This document shows, piece after piece, positions 7,096 to 14,636 of a DNA stretch of 20,785 nt. Numbering within the stretch: the first letter of the stretch is position 1; each line of letters opens with the position of its first letter. Source of the DNA: JAFGIT01 sp016929465 [NCBI: Candidatus Coatesbacteria bacterium] (GTDB taxonomy: Bacteria; B130-G9); the NCBI GenBank assembly GCA_016929465.1, contig JAFGIT010000224.1:1-20785 (forward strand), written 5' to 3'. Made by a program: the position numbers and the translations under genes. The notes below the pieces were generated by a model. It had not been told where the DNA came from. It made no database searches and worked only from the letters and a program-made list of their open reading frames with translations.

Positions 7096-7155
7096 GGCCG
7101 CAGCGATGCAAAGCGGCGCCTTCGCCCCATAGCGTGGGAGCGGAGGCTCTCCGCC
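7096..7155 (+). repeat. RHS-border repeat, copy E
   Basis: The copy reads GGCCGCAGCGATGCAAAGCG, GCGCCTTCGCCCCATAG, then GGGAGCGGAGGCTCTCCGCC. It contains GCGGAG-GCT-CTCCGC (6-bp stem, 7140-7154). It is the only copy with no RHS homology directly after it, lying 41 bp downstream of copy D and 62 bp before the glycosyltransferase start. Confidence 0.85.
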
Positions 7156-7217
7156 CCAGAGCATGGTGCGCCCACACCACCCTTGTCGGCGAAGAGCCTT
7201 TCTAGTATCTTCGGTGC

Positions 7218-8831
7218 ATGGAATCATACGATGGCAACCGGGGCAATTGTTGCTGCAACAGCAGCAAATGGATTCTCGTCGCGATAATCGGCATCGCGGC
7301 CGGCGTCTTCCTCTCCGGCATTCGGAAGGATCTGCCCTACTCCCACGAGATCGACGAGAACATATACGTTGATCTAGCGGTCAAAATGGTCTCGACCGGC
7401 GACATGAATCCACGCTGGTTCGGGAACCCAGGCTCCACGGTGATATATCCGCTGGTCTTCCTTTTCAAGCTCTGGACCGCGGGCGAGTATGGCGGCGGTC
7501 TTATCGGTGCGAATCCGATTATCGTCCATGCTTACGCGGCAGATCAAACCGAGTACTACATTCTCGGCCGCATGCTGACGGTGCTATACGCGCTGCTCTC
7601 GATTCTTATGACATACCTCGTGGGAAAGCGGCTCTTCGGCGAGAGGGTCGCGCTGATCGGCGCCTTTTTCTCCACGATCTCCCCTTTGATAGTCTATTAT
7701 GGCCAGGTCGTGCGCACGGACCTCGCGGGCACCTTCTTCACGATGCTGAGCCTATGGCTGATATTGAGGATATACGACGCCCCATCGACGAAGAACCAGG
7801 TCCTGGCAGGGCTAGCAATTGGCTCCGCGATCGCAACCAGGTACTTCATGGTCATTCTCTGCCCGGCACTCGTCGCGGTCGATGTCATGCTCTTTCGGAT
7901 GCGTCGTGGGGAATCGAATGCGGGGAAGGTCAATCTGCGCTCGATGGCGGCAGGATTGCTCGCCGTCCCGATCTCCTTCGTGCTCTGGTCTCCCTTCTTC
8001 GTTCTCGACTTGCCGAGGGCCATTCGGAGCATAATCTACGAGGCTCGCCCGAGCCACTTCGGCCACGACGGCCTTTCATTTTTTGGCAACCTTGCCTGGT
8101 ATCTGACGAAGTCGATACCGGCGAACCTCACCCTTCCCATTGCGATTCTGACTGTCGCGGGGTTGGTACTCGTCTTTCTTCGGCGGAGGCCGGAGCAGTT
8201 GCTGATCGTTTCCTTTGCGGTGCTCCTCTTATTATGCACCAGCCTTTCGAAGCTCCACTGGAGCCGCTGGACGATCCAGTTATTCCCGACGATGGCTCTC
8301 CTGGCGGCCTACGCCCTCTGCGAAACTCTGGCATACTTGGTGGATCGCGCTTCATTCGTGAGAAGGCGCACGGGGGCCGCTCTCACGGTGCTTATTGTGG
8401 TCTTCTCGATTTTGCTCGTGCATGACCTACTCCTGTTCACGATAGGTGAGACCGCGACCAGCACCCGCATCCTGGCGCGGGAGTGGGTGATCAGGAACCT
8501 GCCAGATGGGGCTAAGGTCGCATACGAGACCTATTCGGTGAATCTCGACGCGACATCCGAGTATTTCGAGCTCTTTGGTCCCACGATGCTCGCCGCAAGA
8601 GGAAGCCTGCGCGAGTTCTACAACGCCGGCTTCGAGTACCTTGTTGTAACTAGCAGCATCTACGATAGGTTCCTCGCGCAGCCCGACCGCTACCCTTGCG
8701 AGGCGAGCTTCTACAGCACCCTCTTCGAGAAGGGCTACCTGGTCAAGGAGTTTAAGCCATCCGACCTGAACAGGGGCCCCACGGTGAGGATCTACAGGAT
8801 AAGAGGTCCTGCCGACCGCACGACTGAGTAG
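7218..8831 (+). CDS. GT39/ArnT-like membrane glycosyltransferase
   Basis: A complete 537-residue polytopic glycosyltransferase of the PMT_2/ArnT type, expected to move a sugar from a polyprenyl-phosphate donor to a surface glycan or lipid on the periplasmic side. It starts with a hydrophobic helix at residues 18-34. The first loop follows with YSHEIDENIYVD, whose Asp-Glu pair (D46, E47) is the family's catalytic acidic site. Further on are YYILGRMLTVLYALLS, GKRLFGERVALIGAFFSTISPLIVYYGQ and RTDLAGTFFTMLSLWLILR, which are typical of the family, then about ten more helices to residue 410. A soluble C-terminal domain of about 120 residues ends with TVRIYRIRG. Length is normal. No clear Shine-Dalgarno precedes the ATG and no better start is seen. 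It stands alone, between the RHS island and a strong palindrome. Substrate is unknown. Confidence 0.88.
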   Translation: MESYDGNRGNCCCNSSKWILVAIIGIAAGVFLSGIRKDLPYSHEIDENIYVDLAVKMVSTGDMNPRWFGNPGSTVIYPLVFLFKLWTAGEYGGGLIGANPIIVHAYAADQTEYYILGRMLTVLYALLSILMTYLVGKRLFGERVALIGAFFSTISPLIVYYGQVVRTDLAGTFFTMLSLWLILRIYDAPSTKNQVLAGLAIGSAIATRYFMVILCPALVAVDVMLFRMRRGESNAGKVNLRSMAAGLLAVPISFVLWSPFFVLDLPRAIRSIIYEARPSHFGHDGLSFFGNLAWYLTKSIPANLTLPIAILTVAGLVLVFLRRRPEQLLIVSFAVLLLLCTSLSKLHWSRWTIQLFPTMALLAAYALCETLAYLVDRASFVRRRTGAALTVLIVVFSILLVHDLLLFTIGETATSTRILAREWVIRNLPDGAKVAYETYSVNLDATSEYFELFGPTMLAARGSLREFYNAGFEYLVVTSSIYDRFLAQPDRYPCEASFYSTLFEKGYLVKEFKPSDLNRGPTVRIYRIRGPADRTTE

Positions 8832-8870
8832 TGGCCCGAGGCGATGAATCAGGCGCTTTCGCCCAAATGC

Positions 8871-8913
8871 CTCCCCTTCCCGTCAATCGCGGCGCGATTG
8901 ACGGGAAGGGGAG
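8871..8913. terminator. Very strong inverted repeat, likely terminator or REP stem
   Basis: CTCCCCTTCCCGTCAATCG pairs perfectly with CGATTGACGGGAAGGGGAG around CGGCG, and the loop can add one more C-G pair. It begins 40 bp after the glycosyltransferase stop. No T-tract follows on either strand, so it is not a textbook Rho-independent terminator, but a stem this long should block transcription or protect the 3' end. Confidence 0.55.
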
Positions 8914-8940
8914 AGGGAGGAGGTGGCGGCGTTCTCGGAT

Positions 8941-9095
8941 CCGTAGGCTTACGCACTACGGCTACCCACGGGACGCCCCGCTGGGGCATTGAAGGATGAA
9001 AGCAGATCGATTTGAGGATGGATATTTCGTGGTCCATATCGGCATTGGTCTATATTCAAGTCAGCCCTGAAAGGGCGATCCAATGATAGCTGTAG
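8941..9095. repeat. Nested REP-like palindromic element
   Basis: CCGTAG (8941-8946) pairs with CTACGG (8956-8961). CTACGGCTA (8956-8964) pairs with TAGCTGTAG (9087-9095), with one G-T pair, enclosing about 120 bp. Inside are two small hairpins with 3-nt loops: GCCCC-GCT-GGGGC (8975-8987) and GCCCT-GAA-AGGGC (9064-9076). The layout resembles paired REP elements or a structured RNA. No gene is seen within. Confidence 0.5.
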
Positions 9096-9136
9096 GCGGG
9101 AGAGGCTGTCTAACAGGTTAAATCGAAAGGAGACAG

Positions 9137-9361
9137 ATGAATTCCACGAACGCGACGCACAGTGTGTGGAGGTGGGCCTTGTGGCTGCCCGGATATATAG
9201 ATGGGCGGAGACAAGCCCCGCCCTACACGCCGGGAAATCCGAATGGTGAGAATATATTGCATTCCATATCTCCATGGTGCTATAACCACCATTATAGATT
9301 CGCTGTCTATATTTCGGCATATATCTATCCGGACCTAGTCCAGAAAGGGAGGCGAACGTGA
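9137..9361 (+). CDS. Doubtful 74-codon leader ORF overlapping the propeller gene start
   Basis: ATG at 9137 has AAAGGAG (9126-9132) 4 nt upstream. The ORF ends with TGA at 9359-9361, overlapping the GTG start of the next gene by four bases (GTGA), a layout that often marks translational coupling. Against it, much of the ORF runs through the 78-bp repeat, and the protein (Trp, Pro, Tyr and Asn rich) has no recognisable fold. It may be a chance ORF or a short coupling leader. Confidence 0.25.
   Translation: MNSTNATHSVWRWALWLPGYIDGRRQAPPYTPGNPNGENILHSISPWCYNHHYRFAVYISAYIYPDLVQKGRRT
9166..9242 (-). repeat. Dispersed ~78-bp REP-like repeat, copy 2 (inverted)
   Basis: Read on the minus strand it gives TCGGATTTCCCG, CGTGTAGGGCGGGGCTTG, CCGCCCATCT, then CACAAGGCC and CCTCCAC, in the same order as copy 1 at 609-688. 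The two copies face each other across 8.5 kb that hold the whole RHS island and the complete glycosyltransferase. Confidence 0.7.
9257..9286 (+). promoter_or_regulatory. Candidate extended -10 promoter for the propeller operon
   Basis: TTGCAT, 18 nt, then TATAAC (five of six matches to TATAAT) preceded by TGC, an extended -10 signature. It lies about 70 bp before the GTG start of the first propeller gene. The -35 match is poor. Confidence 0.35.
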
Positions 9362-11658
9362 GGAAGCAAATCTTCGTCCTACTGGCAGTCATCATCTCTC
9401 TCTTCCAGATTTCCGTGGCCGGTGAGAATTATTGGGAGACGCATGGCCCTTATGGCGGCGACATGTGGGAAGTTCAGTTCAATGCTGGCTCTCGTGGTCT
9501 TTGCTGTGTGGGTGGGGAAGGCGGCTTATTCGTTTCATTCGATGATGGGAATTTCTGGGAGAAGCGGACGCCGCTCGATTTATGGCTAGATCAATCTGAT
9601 CTTTATTGTGGGTATTTTAGCGCGTGTCCGGCACAGCCTGGGCTTATATATGCTGTATTTAGCGACTACTACAACGCCGCGGTCTATAAGTCCGGAGATT
9701 CGGGGATGTCGTGGGAGAAGCTGAGTGTGCCCTTACAAGCCGAAACAATTTCAGCGATAGCATGCGATCCAAGCGACCCAGATCTTGTGTTCATCTCTTT
9801 TTCGGAAGGCGGTGGCTGAGGCCCCACCTGTGAGGGCGAGGTCTTTCGCTCAACTGATGGCGGCTCGAGTTGGGAGCTTCTACTGGCAGTTGCGGCCTAT
9901 GATATCTGCGTTGCGCCAAGTGATTCTGAAGTAATTTGGATGAGCTGCCTTCCGGGTGGAGTAATGCGCACTCTAGATGGTGGTATTAGCTGGGAAACCT
10001 GCTCCGATGGGCTTGAGTCTCTCCAATGCAGCGTCGATAACATTGACGTTTCACCGACTGATCCCAATGACGTAATTCTATGTGCATACCGGCTCTTCCG
10101 TTGGGATGACGAGGCTTCCGGATGGCGCAAGTTTGGCCTTGATGTCTATGATGCCGTCTTCGCGCCGACGAATCCGTCGAGAATTTATGCCTGCAGTTAC
10201 TATAGCGTCTATTACACCGAGGATGGCGGAGAGAACTGGCAGATCAATACCGATAAGGGGGAGGGTTATTCTATAGCTGTCTCATCATTCGATGAAGATC
10301 GTGTTCTCATCGCTGAGCCCTATGTCGGTGTCTGGGGATCAGATGACGGCTGCGAGACCATTCATTTCTCGTCGGATGGTATAGCCTGCCGATATGTCGA
10401 TAGATTGGCTATATGCGAAACGAATGTACCGATTCTCGTTGCCGGTGGTGACGACTTTATCTGCCGAAGCCCTGATGGAGGGAATCTATGGGCCCCATCG
10501 ATCGACGTCCGCGGTCTCCACGACTACCGATTGAGATATGCGGCGAGTCCATCTGACCCCGGTGTCCTGTATGCGGCGGATGGGTATAATTACTTGTTCT
10601 ACAGGTCCAATGATGCAGGGCTAACATGGTCCTACGTTGCGGATTTGCCCTACGATATGCTGTGGATCATTGAAGTTACAGTTGACCCAAGCAACGAGAA
10701 TCGCGTGTATCTGGTCGGATATAGGAGCATCTACAGGAGCGATAACGGCGGCGCTTCCTGGGAGGTTCTTGTCGTTTTTTCCGATGGCTATTCCGGCGGC
10801 GGATACTCCTATTTTCTTAGTGTTGATCCCAATGACTCAGCGCGAATGTATGCAGGGACTTCCGTCGGGCTCTATATGTCCGAGGATGACGGAGATAGTT
10901 TCGATGTCATATTTGATTTAGGCAATGCTGTCCCCGATTTTGTGGAGTTTGATCCCCTTGATCCCGATACCATTTACTGCGGCGAGAACTACGCAAGCGG
11001 CACGAATACACGTCCCCTAAACGTCTCACACGACCTCGGACAGACCTGGACGCCGGTCAATACGACGGTTAATTCGGTCTCGGCGATGGCGATCAATCCT
11101 TCTGACAGCAATGAGTTCTATATCGCGGGAGAGCGGGCCGTATATCACACGATCGATGCTGGCGAGGTCTGGCTCCCACTCGCGATGGATGGATTCGACT
11201 GCCCGGTAACGACCTCGCTGCTCGTGGATTTTGACCCATCGGGTAACGATGTATTCGCAACCGGCTACGGCGTATTTTCCTACCTCGACACCGGCACGCC
11301 ATTCATTTCCCTCTCGCTCTCCTCTCCGGGATACGCGCCAGGCGACACGTTGCGACTATCTTGTGACATGACGAATCCCGTAGCTCCGCATGACGTGGAC
11401 CTCGCAGTATGGGTCGAGATGCCGAACGGAGCGCAGATATACATTCCGAGCCTTTGGACTGACTACAGCCCATACTACTCCGGTCTGATACCCGGACGAA
11501 TCGCGATAAAGGACCACCTCCTCCTGGAGGCAGGGATCGATCCAGGACTGCCACTCGGGGAGTACACCGTATTCGCGGTCATGTATGAACGAGGGACGGA
11601 CGAGCAGATTTCGAACGTCGCGACCGCGGCTTTTTCTGTGCTTGCGGGGATTGAATAG
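9358..11658 (+). CDS. Secreted Asp-box (BNR) beta-propeller protein with an in-frame TGA at codon 154
   Basis: A signal peptide (RKQIFVLLAVIISLFQISVAG) is followed by about ten Asp-box motifs of the S-x-D-x-G-x-x-W kind: SGDSGMSWEK, STDGGSSWEL, TLDGGISWET, TEDGGENWQI, SNDAGLTWSY, SDNGGASWEV, SHDLGQTWTP and others. These form sialidase/VPS10-like propellers, here probably binding rather than cutting since no catalytic set is visible. A C-terminal beta-sandwich of about 110 residues ends the protein. The GTG start has AAAGGGAGG (9344-9352) 5 nt upstream. The oddity is TGA at 9817-9819: the same frame continues cleanly (GPTCEGEVFRSTDGGSSWE) to TAG at 11656, giving 766 codons against 755 in the neighbouring paralogue. 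The codon may be a nonsense mutation (for example from TGG), a sequencing error or a recoded codon. If it is read as stop, the product is 153 residues. Confidence 0.8.
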
Positions 11659-11671
11659 AAGAATTTATCTC

Positions 11672-11679
11672 AAGGAGGT
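11672..11679 (+). promoter_or_regulatory. Strong Shine-Dalgarno fixing the second propeller start
   Basis: AAGGAGGT lies 7 nt before the ATG at 11687 and selects it over the frame opening at 11585. The selected ATG begins a normal signal peptide. Confidence 0.65.
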
Positions 11680-11686
11680 CATCTTG

Positions 11687-13954
11687 ATGGGGAAGTTTGT
11701 GGCAGTTCTTGGATTGGTATTCATCTGTATTTCCGCCCTCGCTGGCGATGGCTTCTGGGAGACGAATGGGCCGTATGGTGGCTGGATGGACACAGTTGAA
11801 TACGATTGTGGGACCGAAGGGCTATGCTATACCGCAGGGAACAACGGCGTATTCAGGTCGGAAAACGGGGGAGTCACCTGGGAGTGGTGCGTGCCGGACC
11901 TCCCGCCTGCCTATGACTATATAACTTCCTATCGTTTCCACGCCAGCGAAGCCCTCTCGGGCTTGATCTTTGCCGATCTGGGGGGGCTGGTAGGCCCCTC
12001 GTTCTTCAGGTCAGAGGATGGTGGTCTTACTTGGGAGGGCCTTAGTACTCCCTTTGATGCTATAGGCTATGTGGAAGGGATCGCGTGTGATGCAAGAGAT
12101 CCTGACCATTTGTGTGTGGCGGCGACGATGGACTATCCAAATGGGCAGATATTCCGGTCAAAGGACAGGGGAGAGACCTGGCGCTCCATTTTCTACGGCG
12201 ACTCGCCCGACTGTGTTTGCATCAGCCCGACCGATTCTGATGTTATCTGGACTTCTTCATATACTGAGGGCCCAAAGCGAACGACTGATGGAGGCGAGAC
12301 CTGGCAGTCGATGACTAATGGACTATTTGACTATGGCTTCGCAGATGGCATTTATATGTCGTCGGCGAAGCCAGGCGATGCATTCATGTGCGATTATTAT
12401 CTGTGTCATTGGTCTGACCGGGAGCAAGCCTGGGAGAACTACGGTATTCAGGCGAATTGTCTCTCCTTCTTTGGCGGAGATCCATCGCTAGCATACGCAT
12501 GTGGCTATCGCACCATTCACTATTCAGATGATTGTTGGTCGTCCTGGAACTCTCGATCTGGCGGCTCGAGTCAGCTTGGCATAGATGTCTCTCCTTTTGA
12601 TTCAAATGAAGTCTTGCTCTGCGGCATGTCCGGAATCTCACGCTCAACTGACGGCTGCCGAGATATATCCCGCTCTGAAAGTGGTCTTTGCGCGAGATAT
12701 ATATATGACCTTATCCTCTGCCGGTCTGATGAGAATATTCTCGTCTGTTCCGGACCGGGCACTCTGGCGCGGAGTGTGAATGGAGCCCCATGGGAAAATA
12801 GAGAGGATCTTGTTGGAGATGCCGTCTCAATTTACTTCGACGGAAATCCGATTGCACAAGATCCGCTCAATCCGATGAAGATATACGTCTGTCTCGAGGA
12901 GAGCGGGATGATCTACGGTTCCGAGGATGGAGGGGATGAATGGCACAGAGTATCGTTTGCGCCCAGTAGCGACTATATCGAAGACATCGCGATCGATCCG
13001 AATGATGGCCAGAAGATCTATCTCGCCGGCGGTGATGGCTGGATTTTCCGTAGCGAAAATGGCGGAGAGGATTGGACTAAGCTCACTGTTTATACTCCGA
13101 CCGGCTCATACGACTACACGACTTCAGTCTCGGTAGATCCCGCTGATTCCAATCTAGTCTTCGTGTGTTCTGGCTATAGCGGCTTATTCCTTTCATTTGA
13201 CGGCGGAGAAACCTTTGATGCCGTATCTACTCTGCGGATTGAGCCAACGTTCATTCAATTCGATCCATCGAATCCCCGCGTCGTTTATGCTGGTGACGCG
13301 TACGGGGGCGGTCTCTTTCGGTCTAAGAATGGTGCGGAGACATGGGATAGGATTGAAGCTCCTATCTATATGATCTTTTCGATGGCAGTCAATCCCGAGA
13401 ATAGCGAGGAGTTTTACATCTCTGGTTTGGAGGGTGTGCATCACACCCTTGACGGCGGCGAGACATGGATCTCGCTCTCGAAGCAAGGCTTGAAGTGCCC
13501 TTCGACGACAGCTCTCCTTGTTGAATTCGGGGAAGATGGCAACAAGATATACGCCGCCGGCACAGCGGTATTCACCTACTTCGATCCCCACCAACCATTC
13601 CTGTCTATTTCCACACCGGATACCAGATACAGTACAGGGGAGACTCTACGAATAGCGATGGATATAGACAATCCAGGCGGCGATGTGCTCGCCGATCTCG
13701 CAGTCGCGATCGCACTCCCCGATGGGACCTTGATCTATCTGCCGAGTCTCTGGATCGAGTATTCGCCATTCTACTCAGGGTGGATACCGGGCGGCTTCAC
13801 GCTCAGCGATTACACGCTCCTAGAGGCGCCGATCGACTCGGGCATTCCCTCGGGGATATACGCAGCGTATGCGGCTCTCCTGGAGCAGGGCACAATGAAC
13901 TACGTCTCGAATCTCGCGACCTGCCAGTTCCGTGTTACTATTGATGGCGATTAA
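11687..13954 (+). CDS. Secreted Asp-box (BNR) beta-propeller protein, intact paralogue
   Basis: A 755-residue protein with a signal peptide (MGKFVAVLGLVFICISALAG) and the same opening as its upstream neighbour (FWETNGPYGG versus YWETHGPYGG). About a dozen Asp-box or degenerate boxes follow: SENGGVTWEW, SEDGGLTWEG, SKDRGETWRS, TTDGGETWQS, SEDGGDEWHR, SENGGEDWTK, TLDGGETWIS and others, consistent with one or two propellers. The last 110 residues (FLSISTPDTRYSTGETLRI onward, with LPSLWIEYSPFYSGWIPGG) are a beta-sandwich domain shared with the neighbour and may mediate surface attachment or binding. It begins 28 bp after the upstream gene with a strong Shine-Dalgarno, so the two are a tandem duplication in one operon. 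No catalytic residues are recognised; a carbohydrate- or protein-binding surface role is inferred. Confidence 0.87.
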   Translation: MGKFVAVLGLVFICISALAGDGFWETNGPYGGWMDTVEYDCGTEGLCYTAGNNGVFRSENGGVTWEWCVPDLPPAYDYITSYRFHASEALSGLIFADLGGLVGPSFFRSEDGGLTWEGLSTPFDAIGYVEGIACDARDPDHLCVAATMDYPNGQIFRSKDRGETWRSIFYGDSPDCVCISPTDSDVIWTSSYTEGPKRTTDGGETWQSMTNGLFDYGFADGIYMSSAKPGDAFMCDYYLCHWSDREQAWENYGIQANCLSFFGGDPSLAYACGYRTIHYSDDCWSSWNSRSGGSSQLGIDVSPFDSNEVLLCGMSGISRSTDGCRDISRSESGLCARYIYDLILCRSDENILVCSGPGTLARSVNGAPWENREDLVGDAVSIYFDGNPIAQDPLNPMKIYVCLEESGMIYGSEDGGDEWHRVSFAPSSDYIEDIAIDPNDGQKIYLAGGDGWIFRSENGGEDWTKLTVYTPTGSYDYTTSVSVDPADSNLVFVCSGYSGLFLSFDGGETFDAVSTLRIEPTFIQFDPSNPRVVYAGDAYGGGLFRSKNGAETWDRIEAPIYMIFSMAVNPENSEEFYISGLEGVHHTLDGGETWISLSKQGLKCPSTTALLVEFGEDGNKIYAAGTAVFTYFDPHQPFLSISTPDTRYSTGETLRIAMDIDNPGGDVLADLAVAIALPDGTLIYLPSLWIEYSPFYSGWIPGGFTLSDYTLLEAPIDSGIPSGIYAAYAALLEQGTMNYVSNLATCQFRVTIDGD

Positions 13955-13987
13955 AGAAGAATTCCTACAGTAACGTGGGGCGCGACG

Positions 13988-14362
13988 ATGACAGATAAGA
14001 CCGAATATAACATACACACGGATATAGCATTCGAGCCGCTCGAGCGAATCGACGTTGATGAACTCGTCAAAGCGTGCAAAGTCGATTGGTTCAATCAGAC
14101 GCTCTGCAAGGTCAACGATTCGGTCGTGCGGCTCGGCATCTTGAAGGGCGAGTTCCACTGGCATCAGCATGATGCAGAAGATGAGTTTTTCTACGTCCTC
14201 GACGGGAATTTGTCGATTGACCTCGAGGATAAGACAATCGAGCTTGGACCGAATCAAGGCACCGTCATTCCCAAAGGCGTATCCCATCGCCCCCGTGCCC
14301 CGGAGAAGACAATCGTTTTGATGGTCGAGACAGCATCGGTAACACCGACCGGCGACGATTAG
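13988..14362 (+). CDS. Small cupin-domain protein
   Basis: A 124-residue single-domain cupin, the metal-binding beta-barrel fold. Motif 1 is exact: H59-x-H61-(x)4-E66-(x)6-G73 within FHWHQHDAEDEFFYVLDG. Motif 2 shows P95-x-G97-x-x-H100 (IPKGVSHRP). H59, H61, E66 and H100 are the expected metal ligands. Stand-alone proteins of this kind include isomerases, dioxygenases and small binding proteins; this sequence does not tell which. There is no signal peptide, so it acts in the cytoplasm. It starts 33 bp after the second propeller gene on the same strand and probably shares its transcript. The Shine-Dalgarno is weak (GGGGCG). Hairpins follow within 60 bp of the stop. Confidence 0.85.
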   Translation: MTDKTEYNIHTDIAFEPLERIDVDELVKACKVDWFNQTLCKVNDSVVRLGILKGEFHWHQHDAEDEFFYVLDGNLSIDLEDKTIELGPNQGTVIPKGVSHRPRAPEKTIVLMVETASVTPTGDD

Positions 14363-14402
14363 GCTCCAGCAGGGACGAGCCACATCGGTCGCCTTCTGGA
14401 GT

Positions 14403-14420
14403 GCGGGAAGCCCTTCCCGC
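14403..14420 (+). terminator. Hairpin after the cupin gene, likely terminator
   Basis: GCGGGAA-GCCC-TTCCCGC is a perfect 7-bp stem with a 4-nt loop followed by TTT. It starts 40 bp after the cupin stop and is a plausible end for the propeller-cupin operon. The same bases belong to a REP-like unit. Confidence 0.5.
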
Positions 14421-14428
14421 TTTGCATG

Positions 14429-14446
14429 GCGATGACTTTTCATCGC
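14429..14446. terminator. Second tandem hairpin after the cupin gene
   Basis: GCGATGA-CTTT-TCATCGC is a perfect 7-bp stem with a 4-nt loop, 8 nt after the preceding hairpin. It lacks a T-tract and may add to termination or be part of the repeat element. Confidence 0.35.
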
Positions 14447-14607
14447 ATCTGATGGATTGCTCCTGATCAATGTTCATTATCAGAAGGATTCTCTGCAGAT
14501 TGATTCTATGCCGCGCCAGGTCGCGGCGACTTAAAGCGGTGCCAGGTCCCCGCACTCCATACGGGCCGAAAGCCAATGCAATCCGATCATTGGGATCGCA
14601 GTCGCCC

Positions 14608-14636
14608 TTGACAGTTAGCCATTTCGAGTGTGTTAT
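14608..14636 (+). promoter_or_regulatory. Sigma70-like promoter upstream of the flippase
   Basis: The consensus -35 TTGACA is followed by an optimal 17-nt spacer and TGTTAT (four of six -10 matches). It lies about 125 bp before the flippase ATG, on the same strand and downstream of the hairpins. Confidence 0.45.

Larger units (their letters stand above)
6728..7217. other. Gene-free stretch with RHS remnant and two border repeats
   Basis: No intact gene is supported. 6728-6834 shows nothing I recognise. 6835-7073 is a decayed RHS core fragment, 6964-7054 and 7096-7155 are border-repeat copies D and E, and 7156-7217 leads into the glycosyltransferase gene without a clear Shine-Dalgarno. Confidence 0.6.
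8832..9357. other. Palindrome-rich intergenic region
   Basis: The 526 bp between the glycosyltransferase and the propeller genes carry a 19-20-bp perfect palindrome (8871-8913), a nested REP-like structure (8941-9095), the second copy of the 78-bp repeat (9166-9242), a promoter candidate (9257-9286) and a short doubtful ORF (9137-9361). Confidence 0.6.
14398..14558. repeat. BIME-like inverted pair of REP motifs
   Basis: GGAGTGCGGG occurs at 14398-14407 on the plus strand and at 14549-14558 on the minus strand. Each is followed by a related continuation (AAGCCCTTCCCGCTTT versus GACCTGGCACCGCTTT). Two facing REP-like units about 160 bp apart resemble bacterial interspersed mosaic elements. Confidence 0.5.

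Noticed and set aside
7754-8425. Plus-strand ORF of 223 codons inside the glycosyltransferase
   Set aside because: A shadow frame of the polytopic membrane protein; Arg/Pro/Ser-rich with no domain.
8850-8865. AGGCGCTTTCGCCC as a sixth copy of the RHS-border repeat
   Set aside because: Only about 13 bases match and the diagnostic GGAGCGGAGGCTCTCCGCC half is absent.
9817-9870. Selenocysteine insertion element after the TGA
   Set aside because: A short stem (GCCC/GGGC with an A bulge) exists, but its loop lies only about 10 bases after TGA and lacks the usual bacterial geometry, so it is not called as a feature.
13820-14470. Minus-strand ORF of 216 codons covering the cupin gene
   Set aside because: It is antisense to two well-supported genes, and its start and end lie in repeats; the plus-strand cupin has exact family motifs.
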